Positions 1 through 11,673 of a DNA stretch of 64,000 bases are shown in pieces. This DNA is from Niebla homalea (Eukaryota; Ascomycota; Lecanoromycetes; Lecanorales; Ramalinaceae). Within the stretch, counting starts at the first letter, position 1. Every line of letters starts with the position of its first letter. The position numbers and the translations under genes are program-made. Under the pieces are notes generated by a model. That model searched no databases. It had not been told where the DNA came from and saw only the letters and a list, made by a program, of their open reading frames with translations. The stretch lies in contig JAHGAU010000026.1 of NCBI GenBank assembly GCA_019925105.1, forward strand, positions 372,001 to 436,000, given 5' to 3'.

Positions 1-159
1 TGTAATGTCCATACATACACATCTCCTCCAATTCTTTATGCATATGTGCTTGTGAGCACGATTCGATCGATTCGCCGCCGCTATGCATGACTTCGGATCC
101 CATAAACGATGCCCTCAACTCGGAGATGCCGGAGCCCTCTCACCTCCTTTCTGGCTCCT
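1..159. other. Left edge, TIM54 3' flank
   Basis: 3' side of TIM54; no further feature seen in 159 bp. Confidence 0.5.
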
Positions 160-1699
160 TCAATCCTCCTCTCCACCCTCCAACCCCATATCCCAACCCC
201 CCCTCCTCTGCTCCTCGTAGCCCGCCCACCTCTTCACCTTCACCCACGCGCCCTCCTCCGCTCTCCTCCTCTCCCCCTCCAACTCCTCCGCCCGCGCCTC
301 CGCCCCTTCCGGCAACTCGAACACGCTCATCCTGGCCCCGATTCTCGGATCCACAACCATATCCTCCTTCCACACCTTCTCCCTCTGCCCTTCCTCCGCA
401 CCCTCATCCTCCTTCCACACATACTTCCCCCACTCCCCTTCCTCCTCCTTCAAGACGGCCTGCTGCTCCCACACCTCTCGTGTCTGGCACACCGCATCCT
501 CTGGCACCGTGTTCGCCCGGGGGCTTTCCGGGTCGATGGCCGACACGATCTCCTGTGTTGATGTGTAGGGACGGGAATGCGCGGCGAGGACCAGGGCGGC
601 GACGTTGGCGCCGGTGGTGTTGGCGAGGTCGCGCCGGTGGAGGAAGCGGTACATTCGGAGGGGGGTGCTGAGGAAGCCGAGGATGTGGGGGAGGGGGATG
701 GCTGTGGAGGGTGGGAGGGTTGTGGGGAGGGAGGCGGCCGCGGGGGAGGTTGTGTAGGATGTGGGAGTGATGTAGGGCGGGGTGGGGGAGGGTTTTGGGG
801 CGGGTTTCTTCTCGTCGGGAAGGGTTGAAGGGGGGTCTGTCGGGTCGGAGGTAGGAGACGCGAGTGCGTCGTGTTGTTGGCTCTCTTCAATTGGATTGGG
901 TGGAGAGTCGTCCGCAGCTGGTGACGGCGGTACTTCCTCCTCCCCAGCTTTGGGTGCATCGATGGGGCCCAACCACCCCTCATGCAGTCCCCTCACATAC
1001 TCCTTCCACGTATGCCTGCCCAGCACCAAATCGCCCCTCACGCCCTCCCAGTCCCTTATGCCCATGGCACCCCTCAATGCCCTAACAGACTCCTCCTTCT
1101 CGAACTTCTCATCATCATCCCCCTCCTCTATCGTTGCGACCTCCCCCTCTCGCCTCCTCATCCTCCTGATCTTCTCCGCCAACCCGGCCCTGACCTCCCC
1201 CTCTTTCCTCCCCTCAATGACCTCCCAATCCATCGCCCCAGCCACCAGAATCGGCTTCACATATTCGTGGAAATGCTCCCTCGCCACCCGCAATCCGTCG
1301 CCCGGTGGTGCAGCTAATACAATAGTAATGCGTCGGGGCATCATGTTGGAGGGGATGGTCTCCTCGCGCAGGTGGGAGACCAATGCGCACCATTTCCGCT
1401 GGGCGCGCTTCTTGTGGTAGCGATCGTAGAGGAGCGCGGACGTCCAGGACGTGACGACGCCGATGAAGATGAGCCAGTTGCGGGAGGGCAGTTTGAGGCG
1501 GGAGAGGCGGGGGAGGCCTATGAATGCAGTGCCATTGGGTTAGAGACTCGGGGCATGTGAAAAGATATGGATGTGGGAGAAGGATTGGGTTGGACCTACC
1601 CATTGCCCGGAAGGCGGGATTGCCTTCTGCCTGGGGTTTCGGAGGGAGAGGGGGAGCTGACGCCTTCGGAGCATCTTGTGGCGGATTGGGGTCACTCAT
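160..1699 (-). CDS. TIM54: Mitochondrial inner membrane translocase subunit Tim54
   Basis: Component of the TIM22 complex, which inserts carrier proteins into the mitochondrial inner membrane. Two exons: 1699-1600 and 1517-160, joined by an 82-nt GT-AG intron; 485 aa. The N-terminus is proline-rich and the exon junction gives the family motif NPAFRAMGLPRL, followed by a single membrane segment (NWLIFIGVVTSWTSALLYD) and the strongly conserved block PRRITIVLAAPPGDGL and HEYVKPILVAGAMDWEV. A low-complexity Pro/Ser/Thr region lies in the middle, and the family motif WKEDMVVDPRIG near the C-terminus. Start chosen because MSDPN directly precedes conserved sequence. Transcribed divergently from the NDR kinase, 660 bp away. 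Length fits fungal Tim54. Family assignment is firm; the role is from family knowledge. Confidence 0.93.
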
Positions 1700-2359
1700 A
1701 GGAGCGGTGAAGGAATGAAATCGAAAAGTCCCCGTCAAGGTCAGACAAGGTATCAGAGCTATTTGAGAATTTATATTGCCTTTTCTGGTCAAGTCTAGCC
1801 TGGAGCAACAAGTGGGCTAGTGGCTTGTCGGTCAAGCTTCCGGGGGGCCGCTGTTGGCTGCGAGGCTGCCACGAGGTTGCGGGACTGGACTTTTTCATTC
1901 TCTGGGGCCAAAAGAAGCACCAAAAACTGTTCAAACGTGCATGATCAAGGTTACAAACTTTTATCCTCTTCGTTTTCAAGCCAGGCCCAGGAAGTTGATT
2001 CGAACAATTAATCCATTAGCCAATCAACGTTCTGCAGTGCATTCCCTGGCGAACGGGACAGCTCCGCAACGGCCCCCCGCAAGCCGCAGTAGCTCCGAAA
2101 TCTTTAACACTCCTCGTCCCACACTTTACCTACTTTCCTTCTCACCTTACCTACCACAATACAATCAAGTATCACTCTCATTCTCTGTTCCTCGCGTCCG
2201 TCCCATGTCATGACTTCTAAAGGGTGAGAAACGCCTCTATACCTTCATTTGACTTCTCCGAGAAGCGAGACTTTCATAAGTTGATCACGCTCTTTGTTTC
2301 CCTTCCTTGACCGCTCAAAAACCCCTTTACTCGTAGCATTCACCTTAGCACTATTCGCT
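1700..2359. promoter_or_regulatory. Divergent promoter region TIM54 / NDR kinase
   Basis: 660 bp between two divergent start codons. Pyrimidine-rich stretches (for example around 2105-2190) precede the kinase start, typical of fungal promoters and leaders. No specific operator could be recognised. Confidence 0.5.
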
Positions 2360-4525
2360 ATGGATCCAAATATGGACCCAAAGAAGCGTCTCCAAATCAA
2401 TTTCCAGAGTCAGTATGGAGATCGTAACTTGCAACAAGCTGACAGTCGTAACTTCCCTACAACTCCTTCGACCTTTCCTCAGCCCGTCTTTGGTAATCAG
2501 AACCCCACGAGTCCAAATCCCAACAGCTACCAGTCTTCCAATCAATACGGAGCTCAAAACGGTGGCTACTTTGGCAACTTCACCCAGCCTTCGCAGGTTC
2601 CAAGTTATCAAGGTCAGAACCAGTACCAGTACCAAAACCAGCAGGGTCTGGCTGCTCCCCAGCCGGCTTACCAGCAACGACAAGGAGCTTACGCAATGAA
2701 CGACCCAACATCACCCTTGTCTCACCAACTTGCCAATCAAAATTTAGGCGGTCCACAGAGACAGGCGAGTCCTTTTGGTAGGAATCCGTCTCCTGGTCCA
2801 AGACTCCACTCAAGTCAGCAACCTGGCGTGCAGCAAAGCCGAAGCCAACAGAATCTCTTGTCACCCAGTGCCCAGTCCCCTGTCATGGAGCAGCCTCCTG
2901 AAAAGAACTTGGAAAAGTATTCGCCCAATGTGGTGAATCGAGGTCAAGCCTTGCATTCTTTTGTTGAAGCATTCTTCAAGGAGAATATTGCTCGTGCCCG
3001 TGATCGAAACAAGAGGTAGGTCCCGTATCATGTCAATAGACCTAGCCATCAACTGACGTATCATTCAAGGGCTGAGAGTCTGAGAGAAGATATGGGCAAT
3101 CCTGCGCTTACCGCGGATCAGAAGAAGCAGAAGGCTGACACCACGGCGAGAGCGGAAGTCGGCTATCTTCGCTACCTTCGCCACCGCGAGCAACCTCATA
3201 ACTTTAGTACTCTCAAAATCATTGGGAAGGGTGCTTTTGGGGAAGTCAGACTCGTGACGAGGAAGACTGATGGGAAGATTTACGCCCTCAAATCCTTGAT
3301 CAAGACTGAGATGTTCAAGAAAGACCAGTTGGCACATGTCCGTGCCGAGCGTGACATTCTTGCCGAATCGGACAGCCCATGGGTCGTGAAGCTACACAAC
3401 ACTTTTCAAGACACTGCCTATCTCTATATGCTGATGGAATTTCTTCCCGGGGGAGATCTTATGACCATGCTGATTAAATACGAAATCTTTGCACTACCCG
3501 TCACCCGCTTCTATATGGCAGAGATCATCTGCGCGCTCGAAGAAGTCCACCGCCATGGCTACATTCATCGAGACATCAAGCCAGACAACATCCTCCTTGA
3601 TAAGAACGGCCACGTCAAGCTTACCGACTTTGGTCTTTCGACCGGTTTCCGCAAAGCCCACGCCAACACATATTACCAAGAACTCCTGAATAGCCGCGAT
3701 GCCGCGAATCAGAAGAGAAAGCAGCAGAACCGCAATTCCATCACCCTCGACCAAATCAACCTCACAATGAGTAACAACAAGGCAATCAACACTTGGCGTA
3801 AGTCCCGTCGTACCCTGGCTTACTCGACCGTCGGCACTCCGGACTACATTGCTCCCGAGATCTTCACTGGACATGGCTACAGCTTCAGCTGCGATTGGTG
3901 GTCAGTCGGTGCCATCATGTTCGAATGCCTGATCGGCTGGCCTCCATTCTGTGCCGAGGACGCCCATGATACGTACAAGAAGATCGTTGACTGGCGCAAT
4001 CATCTATACTTTCCGCCTGACAACCCTCTGCTGCAGGACCCGGTAGGAAGGCAGCAATGGCCCGCCGCTGAAGACTGCATTCGCCGGTATGTCTCACACT
4101 ATGCCTGCTTTTCGCTGGGCTTCTCCCCCACTCCTTTTTTTTTCTTTTTGGAAGAGCCCAAATTGCATCCCCATCACTGACTCTCAATCCCTCATAGCCT
4201 CCTCTGCGACGTGACCGACCGCCTCGGCACCTCACTCGGTCAGAATGGTTCCAAAGAGCTCAAAGCCCACCCCTTCTTCGAAGGTGTCCACTTCAACAAG
4301 CTTCGTGAAATCCACGCCCCATTCCTTCCGCAGCTCGCGTCAAACGTCGATACGCAGTACTTCCCTACCCACGAGATCGACCAGAGCGACACCACCGCGC
4401 AGACAAGGGCTCAAGTCGAGGCCATGAGGGGCCACGATGCTGCAGGAAAGGATGCTGGGAGCGAGATGGACCTGCCGTTTATCGGGTATACGTACAAGAG
4501 GTTCGACGCTATGAGGGTCCAGTGA
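2360..4525 (+). CDS. cot1: NDR/LATS-family Ser/Thr kinase Cot1/Cbk1
   Basis: AGC kinase of the NDR group that controls polar growth, branching and cell separation (RAM/MOR pathway), acting with a Mob2-type partner. Three exons: 2360-3015, 3070-4086, 4198-4525; 666 aa. Residues 1-200 are Q/N/S/P-rich and disordered. The N-terminal regulatory (Mob-binding) helix region is about 205-260. The kinase domain starts near 264: glycine loop GKGAFGEV, Lys293 in YALK, catalytic HRD Asp387, DFG Asp405, an NDR-type insert before the activation segment (RTLAYSTVGTPDYIAPE), and the C-terminal hydrophobic motif FIGYTYKRF with Thr656. All catalytic residues are present. A poly-T run inside intron 2 (4136-4145) precedes the acceptor. 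Start at 2360 is preferred because it opens the unbroken frame; Met at 2372 is an alternative. Confidence 0.95.
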
Positions 4526-5109
4526 TGTGGAGAGGGGGAGATGAATGATGGAGAGATTCCAGAAAGGGAGAAAAGGTGGACGATTCAGACGTGGACAAGA
4601 CAAAACAGCATAAGAATAGCACAGAGACACGAAAGCGAGGAGCTTATGCATTTGCTTCGCTGTATGCCGTTGATGGATGACGAACAACGGTGTTGCCATG
4701 GGGAGAAGCGGCCTGGTGCCCTTTACTAGTCACATTTTACGGAAGAGCTTGAGGGGGAAGTTTTATCAATCAGTAAGTACGTGCGTGCAGCTCTACATTG
4801 CCATACGAGCTCAGGGCATCATCATTACCATACCCGAAACAGGGGATCATCACACACAGAGGGAGAGCATGCAATAGTGAGTGCTTCATAGCTTTCAGAC
4901 GAAGGAATCAATCCAATCAAATCAATCAATGATCACTGTATCTATCATAATCTCATGATGTTTCGCTATCCCTTATCCTCCCAATCTCCCTCCCCTTGCC
5001 CATTCCCGAAATGGGGGACTTCCATGCCGTCGTCGTTCATCATGCCGAAGCGAGAGCAGCAGCATAGGACACACGAGAGAGAGAGAGGGGGAGAGGGACT
5101 GTCTTCACT
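4526..5109. other. Intergenic, facing 3' ends
   Basis: 584 bp between the convergent kinase and CON-6-like genes. A purine-rich (GA) tract lies near 5078-5098. No further gene seen. Confidence 0.6.
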
Positions 5110-5608
5110 TCACTCCCCCTTCTTGTTGTTCTCCATGAAGGCCTGCTCCCCGCCCAACTCCTTGAACTTCTCGGCCGCGTTCTGCTTCGCCGTCTCGGAG
5201 TACTTGTCCGAATTCATGACGCCCTGTTTTTTATATTACATTTATTGACAGTCAGTGAGGAAGAAGGCAGCAGCAGGCAGTAGGCAGCAGAGGGGGAAAA
5301 GGGGGGGTTGAGGGGAGCAGCAGTAGCAGCACTGAGGGGTTTTGCTGGTTGATTGGAGGAATGGGATGGGGATGGGGATGTGGAGAATTCAGGGCGGGTT
5401 AGATGGAAAGGACGCCAGTGAAGAAAGAGAAAGAAGGGAAGAGAGGGTAGAGGGTAGAGGGGGAGAGGAGAGGAGAGCGTACCTTGTACCCACTCGCCTT
5501 ATTGCTGATGTCCTCGGTGGTGCCGTGGATGTTGTCCATGGGGTTGGATTGCGTGGGGATGTTCTCCTCGGCGGTCTGCGCGACGGTTTTGTCCATCGGG
5601 CCGGACAT
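5110..5608 (-). CDS. Small CON-6-like (conidiation/stress) protein
   Basis: 79-aa hydrophilic protein in two exons, 5608-5483 (42 codons) and 5223-5110, with a 259-nt GT-AG intron in phase 0. The second half contains one repeat-like unit resembling the conidiation protein 6 family: ASGYKGVMNSD followed by ETAKQNAAEKFKELGG. Such proteins are small, soluble, heat-stable-looking and typically induced in conidia or under stress; that role is inference here. No signal peptide or membrane segment. The first half (TVAQTAEENIPTQSNP) has no recognised motif. Could also be described as a generic small stress protein of the Hsp9/12 type, but the repeat fits CON-6 better. The exon structure is clear and the family moderately sure. 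Confidence 0.7.
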
Positions 5609-6585
5609 GGTTTTGATCGATGGTGTTTTGTGGGGGGAAGCTTGGTGTGTTGTTGGTGTGGATCTGGGTTTTGGGTGATGTTGTTGGGAGATTGTGAGAT
5701 GGGGGAAGTGGGATGGGAAGGTTGGAAAGGATAGAGGGGTCCTTTTATGTAAATAGAGGGGTAAAAAAGCTGTTTTGCCTCTCGGATGTCGATCACGGGT
5801 CAGGCGGCTTTGCGCATTTCTTGGGAGATGGAATCAGGTTTTGATAAGGGTGGTGGTGGGGGTGGCGTCATGTGTTGGTGATCTGATCGCATCCGTGTTT
5901 TGCGATGATGGTGGTGATACATAGCGGGTGGTGAAGATGATTGGAAGATTTTGGCAATACACTGCCGCAATCTTGAGTGATTATCTGTCCCTTGATCGAT
6001 CATAGAATCCAAGACTTTTTCGTTGGCATCTCTATCTACAATCAACCCAATGACGTGTTACCATCTAATCATCGAGTCTGGTTCACTTGTGGTCGGGCGT
6101 TAGAGACACAGCATGTCAACTTGCTCCCTCAGTGCTCCTCTATGCTCTCTCGACATTAATATCACCTCGAGATCATGCCAGCCCACCCCCCCCACAACGG
6201 CCCTGCTCTTTTCACGAACTGAAGTGGCGATCTCCAGACAGATGTTAGCGGTTTTCATAAGGTCGAGAACAGCTTTCCGATTGTGCTGCCGGCTTTTTTT
6301 CAGGTGGCGATAAGCTAGATGAGGACTGGCATCAACAATAACACATTTCGCTTATGAATAGAAAACATATCCAAGAATCAGTTACTGAAACCTGAACCAT
6401 TCCGCTGCGCCTAGTCGAGGCTGGTCCCAGGTATCGCTTGCGCTTGCGTCTGAGTTCTGGTTGCAAAATCCTAATGGGTTTTCCTCTGACATTCGCTCAA
6501 TGCTTTTCCAGTGCTAGCTCTCAAAATGATCCTGCTCCCTTGTCTAAACAAAAATGGAGATCCTCAATATGGAGATCGGACTCTG
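5609..6585. other. Gene-free upstream region
   Basis: Contains the promoter of the CON-6-like gene and the start of the accessory block. No coding segment or repeat recognised. Confidence 0.5.
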
Positions 6586-7870
6586 TCACGATGCAGGCAT
6601 TTTCCTTGTCCTCAGGCGCCATGATGGACAAACAGGACCCAGAAAATATTGACCGACTCCTTTTGCACGCGGGTCAATTCCAGAAGTGGAGCCCAAGCGA
6701 TCAGTCGCTTGATGGCTTGTCTTGATTGACTCCTCCCTCACCGCCCTCATGGCGCGATGCAATCCCTTAGCCCCGGCCTGATCGTTTACGCCTTCATCGC
6801 GGAGAGTCTCATACATCATCCTGGCCATTGTCGACATAGTACCGATCGGATACTTCCCACAAGATCCCGACGACGTAACGAAAGCCGGCAAGCTGACAGG
6901 CGCTGATGATGTTGACACCTTCATGGTCCAGCTTCTCCGCTTGGTTTGCGCCGGTCTAACGGGCGGAAAGGCAAGCGAGGAAGGGCAGGTTCTCCTGCAG
7001 CCGGAGGTCGCGCAGATCGCCTATTATCAAAGGGCTTCTTTGCCAGTCATCAAGGAGCAAGCAGCTTTGAGAAGGCTCCATGGCTTTCGATCGGCCATGA
7101 CCGGCAAAATGGAAAATAGTAGAGGTTTTAATGTAGTAGAGAACTTCTTCCCGGCTGTGCTGTCCAGGCCGGACAGGCTTGAGGTGTAGCGAGCCGCTGA
7201 TACCTTCCAATATGCTAGTTTCATTGGCCGCAAACCGGAGAGTTGATGGATACTAGAAGGGCGGTTGGTGTCACATGATCTTTGGCTGTTTGTGCAATCG
7301 GCCGGATAAATAAGTGCTTTCACAGACGGGCTGTAAGATGATACAACTCTATCGAGTACCGTATTATTTGACATTTCCATATGTGGACCGACTGCCTGTA
7401 ACGGCAAGTGACTGATGATCCCAGTGGGAATCCACCATACCGGAGGCAAGTGATCGTAATAATTGGGCCTCGATAGCCCAGTGGGTCGAGACATGGGCCA
7501 GGGACTGTGTCCCAGAGCCACTCCAACGTGGACAAAATCCTGAAAGAGAATGCAGATCAAGACTCTTGCAAAATTTTGGCCCATCTCTCCTTCATAGTGA
7601 GATCTGGCAGGTTGAGTACCGGATCTGGTGGCGCTCCATGAGAAACGCATCGCAACGAGGTTGATTCGTATGGGTAACGATGATGAGACCAGAGTCTGCA
7701 GCGGCTTTCAGCGCGTCCTCGGTAGGTGGGCGAAGGAGGTCAGACAAGCCTTGTTGAGCACGAATCTCATTCGAGCAATACTGTACCCTGAACCCGGGTG
7801 ATTCAACCCAGGGTGGATCGTAATCCAACATGTCTGCTGTTCCTTGTGCTAGCTTGAAAGTTTTTCTCAT
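6586..7870 (-). pseudogene. CHAT-domain protein relic (caspase-like fold)
   Basis: Read right to left, successive frames give the order of a fungal CHAT domain: AAADSGLIIVTH and RCDAFLMERHQIR (7870-7592), VWWIPTGIISHLPLQA and VLDRVVSSYSPSVKAL (about 7430-7310), STIFHFAGHG and SPLIIGDLRDLRL (7130-6970), then GVNIISACQLAGFR and GILWEVSDRY (about 6910-6840), then ARMMYETLRDEGV with GLHRAMRAVREE. At least four frame switches separate them. The catalytic His of HFAGHG is kept, but the Cys position of the LSAC motif reads Arg and the next codon is a stop (6958-6956). TPR or NACHT partners usual upstream of fungal CHAT domains are absent. The relic is truncated and non-functional as a peptidase. Family firm; original partner domain unknown. 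Confidence 0.8.
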
Positions 7871-8253
7871 TCATTCAGAGCTGGCGTTTCGTGCAAAGAT
7901 CATGATGGAGACGACAATGGCGTAGGGGAGGTGTGTTTCTTATGATACACCTTACGAGGGGGGGCTTGGTTATTTTAGTTAGGCGGTCCTTCGTGTCAGC
8001 CCACCAGCATACTTGCGTGTATTGAGGATGGGGTCCACCATACCTTGATCTTATGTCTCAATCTGTCTCAACACTCCAGCATGGATATATGTGCGATTAG
8101 TCCATTATATGCCATCCAGCTTGAACGGTAAGATAGGTTCAAGACTGGCGGCCACACTGATCAGTCTGAAAAAGTACATTCTTCTCTTTATCAATCTAAG
8201 TGAGAATCTTATTTCTCTACTTCTTGCCTTTGAACTGTGAAAGCTTTGACTTC

Positions 8254-10018
8254 TCACCTACTTTCTACCCATAACATGTAGCCTGCAGTCAGTAACATTA
8301 ATGGCGCTGTCAACACAACGAACAGCCAGAACTGCTGCGCCACCACAAAATGCCCGTTGGCCTCGTGCACATCCAAAGGTTGCATCTGAACCAGACTTGA
8401 GCTGAAGATCGTCTGCGTCAAATTATCAGTCACCGACTCCTTATGCCACCGATCATCAGCAAAGACTCACCGCTATAAGCGTTGCTGGTAGATACAAGGT
8501 GCCGAGCACAGAGAGCGCCTTTAAAGCTCGTCCGTCCTTCCTGCTTTGTTCTGCAAACCGGACTAAAGCCTCATTCTCGCGTCTAGAGTGGTGAGCGATC
8601 TCCTTCAAGCACTCCACGTCCTTATTAAGCGCAATGCCGTGCTTCCTCAGAGTCTCGTTGTTTCGATATTCTAGGATCTTGAAAAGCTTCGTTGTAATTG
8701 AGCTCCTGACGTTTGCATATGCTTAATTGTGCTAGATGTGCGTTCAGTTCAAGGAGCAAGCCCTCCGTATTGGTCCCATTATCCCTGCCGAATGGAAGAC
8801 CAATGTACGCTATGCATCCTTCAGCTATCTCGAGCTGAGCATCTAGCACCGTCAGGGTTCGCAAGCATCGTCCACGAACTTTTTGGACCCGCTGAGTGCC
8901 CGTGAATATCACATCACAATCATGCTTGTGCCAATCACCCATGCGGCAAGAGCAAGCTTTCACGCCCTGCTTCTCTATCAATATGATTTAATGAGGATCA
9001 GGGGTTTGCATCCAATCCATACAATGGGATCCAAGTTCTGTCGAAGGTGGGCAATGTAGTACTTCCATTCAGTCGCAATGGCAATGAGGAACACGACATG
9101 GAGTGCTGCGGGATGGGCTGTTGATCTTGACCGCTGATGATCATCATATCTCCTCATCTCACAAGAAGGCTGCAAGAAAATCCAGATCGACTTCCCAATA
9201 ATGAAGTCGTGCTGCTGATACACCGCTATCTGCCTCACACACCACTGTCCCCGATTTGAAGGCCGTCCGGTGCGAGCGACATATCTCACAGCATAGCAAA
9301 TTTCTGTCTCTTATGTCAATTAGTAATAGGAGATATACAACCTCAAGTGACGCAACCCGCCGTATTTGAGCGATACTTGCCATGACGTGCATCCCTTAGG
9401 ATCGAAGTCAAGCCTGGCTGGGCCGCATAACGGAATCCACTCCAAACATGATCATCCTCGTCCGCCTCGCTAATTTTTGCGCCAAATGTGTGTATGCAAT
9501 CGAGGATAGGTGCAAAGACTTGGTGAAAGCTCAGGATGGCTTGTAGCGCTTCTAGAGTAGTCTTGAAACGACTCCAAGAAGTGTATTGCCAAAATATACT
9601 GAGACTATCTGAGACGGTTGTAGACTTGTTCCATGATTTCCTCACTAGACAAGGTTGCACGGTAAGACTTTTAGACCCTGCGTTTGGATGTTGAGCCGAC
9701 TGTAATCCTAGGAAAGGTTTCTGGCCTTGAGTCTTACCTCCAGAAAGCACTCGATGGATGCAATATGGTCCAACAAGACGACTTGGGTGATTGCCAATTC
9801 TCAGATGAGTCCGGTCTCCACCCAGAGGAGCAAGGGTTTGATCACGCACAGCTGCTCTCCGTACTATCTTGCAATACCTCAACCTCAACCTTTGTTTTCA
9901 TGAAGAGCCTTGACGCATCTTCCCGCAGACGCTGGTAATACAGAGTCCTGTCTTCACCAAGAAGAGGAGTGGTTGGGAGCGTATTTGGGTAGCACGCCCT
10001 TCTAACCCGATCCATCAT
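8254..10018 (-). pseudogene. CorA-like fungal membrane protein, frame-disrupted
   Basis: Resembles the widespread fungal CorA-like (Mg2+ transporter superfamily fold) proteins of unknown function. In order: possible start 10018 with YYQRLREDASRLF; HQVFAPILDCIHTFGAKI and SGFRYAAQP (about 9530-9410); WCVRQIAVYQQHD and the block from HPAALHVVFL to YYIAHL (9250-9020); CDVIFTGTQRVQKV (about 8920-8880); LSVLGTLYLPATLIA, a clean 57-nt-scale GTGAGT...CAG intron near 8470-8412, then TIFSSSLVQ and two C-terminal membrane segments ending at 8254. Between about 8720 and 8690 the reading frame shifts without splice signals, and other joints upstream are also unclear, so I call it a pseudogene; some joints may be true introns. 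Family likely, integrity doubtful. Confidence 0.68.
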
Positions 10019-11094
10019 CGAACGAAACGGATCCAGTACATTGAACCTCTTTGTTTCACGCAGATCGAGGGCTATACTTATATATTGGGCCCAATGAAGT
10101 CATTTCGCAGTGATCAGGCTGCGATTATTCCACTGTGCATGAGGTGCTGGCACTCAGTTTAGTTGCCCCACCTCACGTTTAGCTTGTGAAGCCTGTCAAA
10201 GGTTCCCACTTATCTTCTGACCCGCCTCTTTGCACTTCTTTCTGGCCACATATGGAGAACCAGGTTCTGGTTGATCGCTAGGTGAAAAAGCACAAGGATT
10301 TCAACTTACTTAATAGTCTATTTCCAGCTAGCAATTGTATGGTCGAGGTCCGTCAAAACGCCTTGCATAGGTGACAAAGCTAATGAGCACCCAGGAAAAG
10401 GGCGCAAGCTTTGCGTTAAAAGCTCCCCATTAATTGGGTTCAGTAGGAACATACCGAAGTCCTGATGCCTGAATAATTTGCTCAGCTGCCTTGATAGGAG
10501 GAGATTAAGTCACTCGCTTGACATCCTTGCCCTGCCGCGAGGTCAGTATTTTGAGTCCGCCCGCTTCATTTTCCTACACCCCAGTCCTGTCTTGTGGCAG
10601 AGCCAGCATAATCAGGCAACAGATGTCCCGATTACCTCCTGAAGATTAGTCAAGGTCAGCCGCTCCGTGAGCAATTTCTGGGCTTGCCGCTAATCTTGTC
10701 ACGCACAGACCACATCAGTGATACAAGGCTTGATTGTCTTCTACCCGATTAGCCACTGGGTACTCTCAGCCTCATGCGAACAGATGCGCTCGACTATCAG
10801 TAGCTCAGGACTCAGAGGATAGAGCGATCATTTCAGGAAGATTGTCTTTTGAGAAGAGATTCCTGTCTTTTATGGTAGTCGTCGGCACGTCTTAAGAAGC
10901 GCAAAACAGCAGACTGACTGCTCTCAACCCACAGTGGGGGCGCTGAAAATCACTTCTGGCCTGATCTAGAAGTATGTGGAGGGCAATGGCGTCCTTGAGG
11001 GATGAAATATAGGCTCTGCGCTGTTTGAGCTCAGATCGTCTTTCGTCCTTCGTGCCTGAAGCCGCAAGCCCAACCAAGGAGTCGACTCCTGGCT
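10019..11094. other. Gene-free accessory DNA
   Basis: About 1.1 kb with no recognisable protein family, RNA or clear repeat. Short open frames here lack family signals. Confidence 0.45.
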
Positions 11095-11277
11095 GACAAT
11101 ATTGGGAGAAGCCGCCAACCTATCGGCAAAGTCTTGATTGAACTTATCCGTGGCATGCTTCGTATCGAACCTGATGACCGTCCTGACGCCGAATCGATCA
11201 CCCAGCGCTTACGTTTCGCGGCGTTGAAATGTACTTTTGATAATGTGAACCGGATTCTGGAAAAAAGGAAGTGTTGA
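11095..11277 (+). pseudogene. Protein kinase C-lobe fragment
   Basis: An open segment reads LIELIRGMLRIEPDDRPDAE and SITQRLRFAAL, then stops at 11275-11277. This matches the last helices of a Ser/Thr kinase domain (the conserved Arg after an acidic-Pro stretch, xxxDPxxRP type). The catalytic loop, DFG and glycine loop are not found upstream, so only the extreme C-lobe survives. Kinase domains of this kind occur in fungal multidomain proteins beside ankyrin or NACHT modules; whether that was so here is inference. Confidence 0.42.
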
Positions 11278-11673
11278 GAGAACCAAGGTAAGTGTGTTTG
11301 GCTACTGGATCTGCACCAGCATAGCTAAAACCATTGCAAGGAAGTTATCTAATGTTGTTACTTGACAATAATCGAGTATTTGACTCTCAAAAGATGTTTC
11401 TGTCAGCAAGCAGCATGTCAAGCTTGTCGAAAGCCCTTCTGAAAAGGCACGTACTTACTACCTGCCGGGCAATGTCGGATAATACGACGTTGCAAAGATG
11501 TGCCCCTTTCTTGGGGACCCTCGCGGGAGAAGGCTCAATTAGGTAAGCTGCTCCAGAGACAGATATATAAAGTGCCTTCCCCTTGTAGATCTACTCTCAG
11601 TCAATGTCTCTTCTTCACGATCGAAAACTACATCCAGACCACCTTTCGTTCAACCTCTTGTTGGAGGTCCTAT

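Noticed and set aside
87..1420. Long open frames on the plus strand opposite TIM54 (Pro/Ser-rich)
   Set aside because: Shadows of a GC-rich, low-complexity coding strand; TIM54 on the minus strand explains the region.
10892..11077. 61-codon minus-strand frame
   Set aside because: No homology pattern recognised and no splice context; probably chance.
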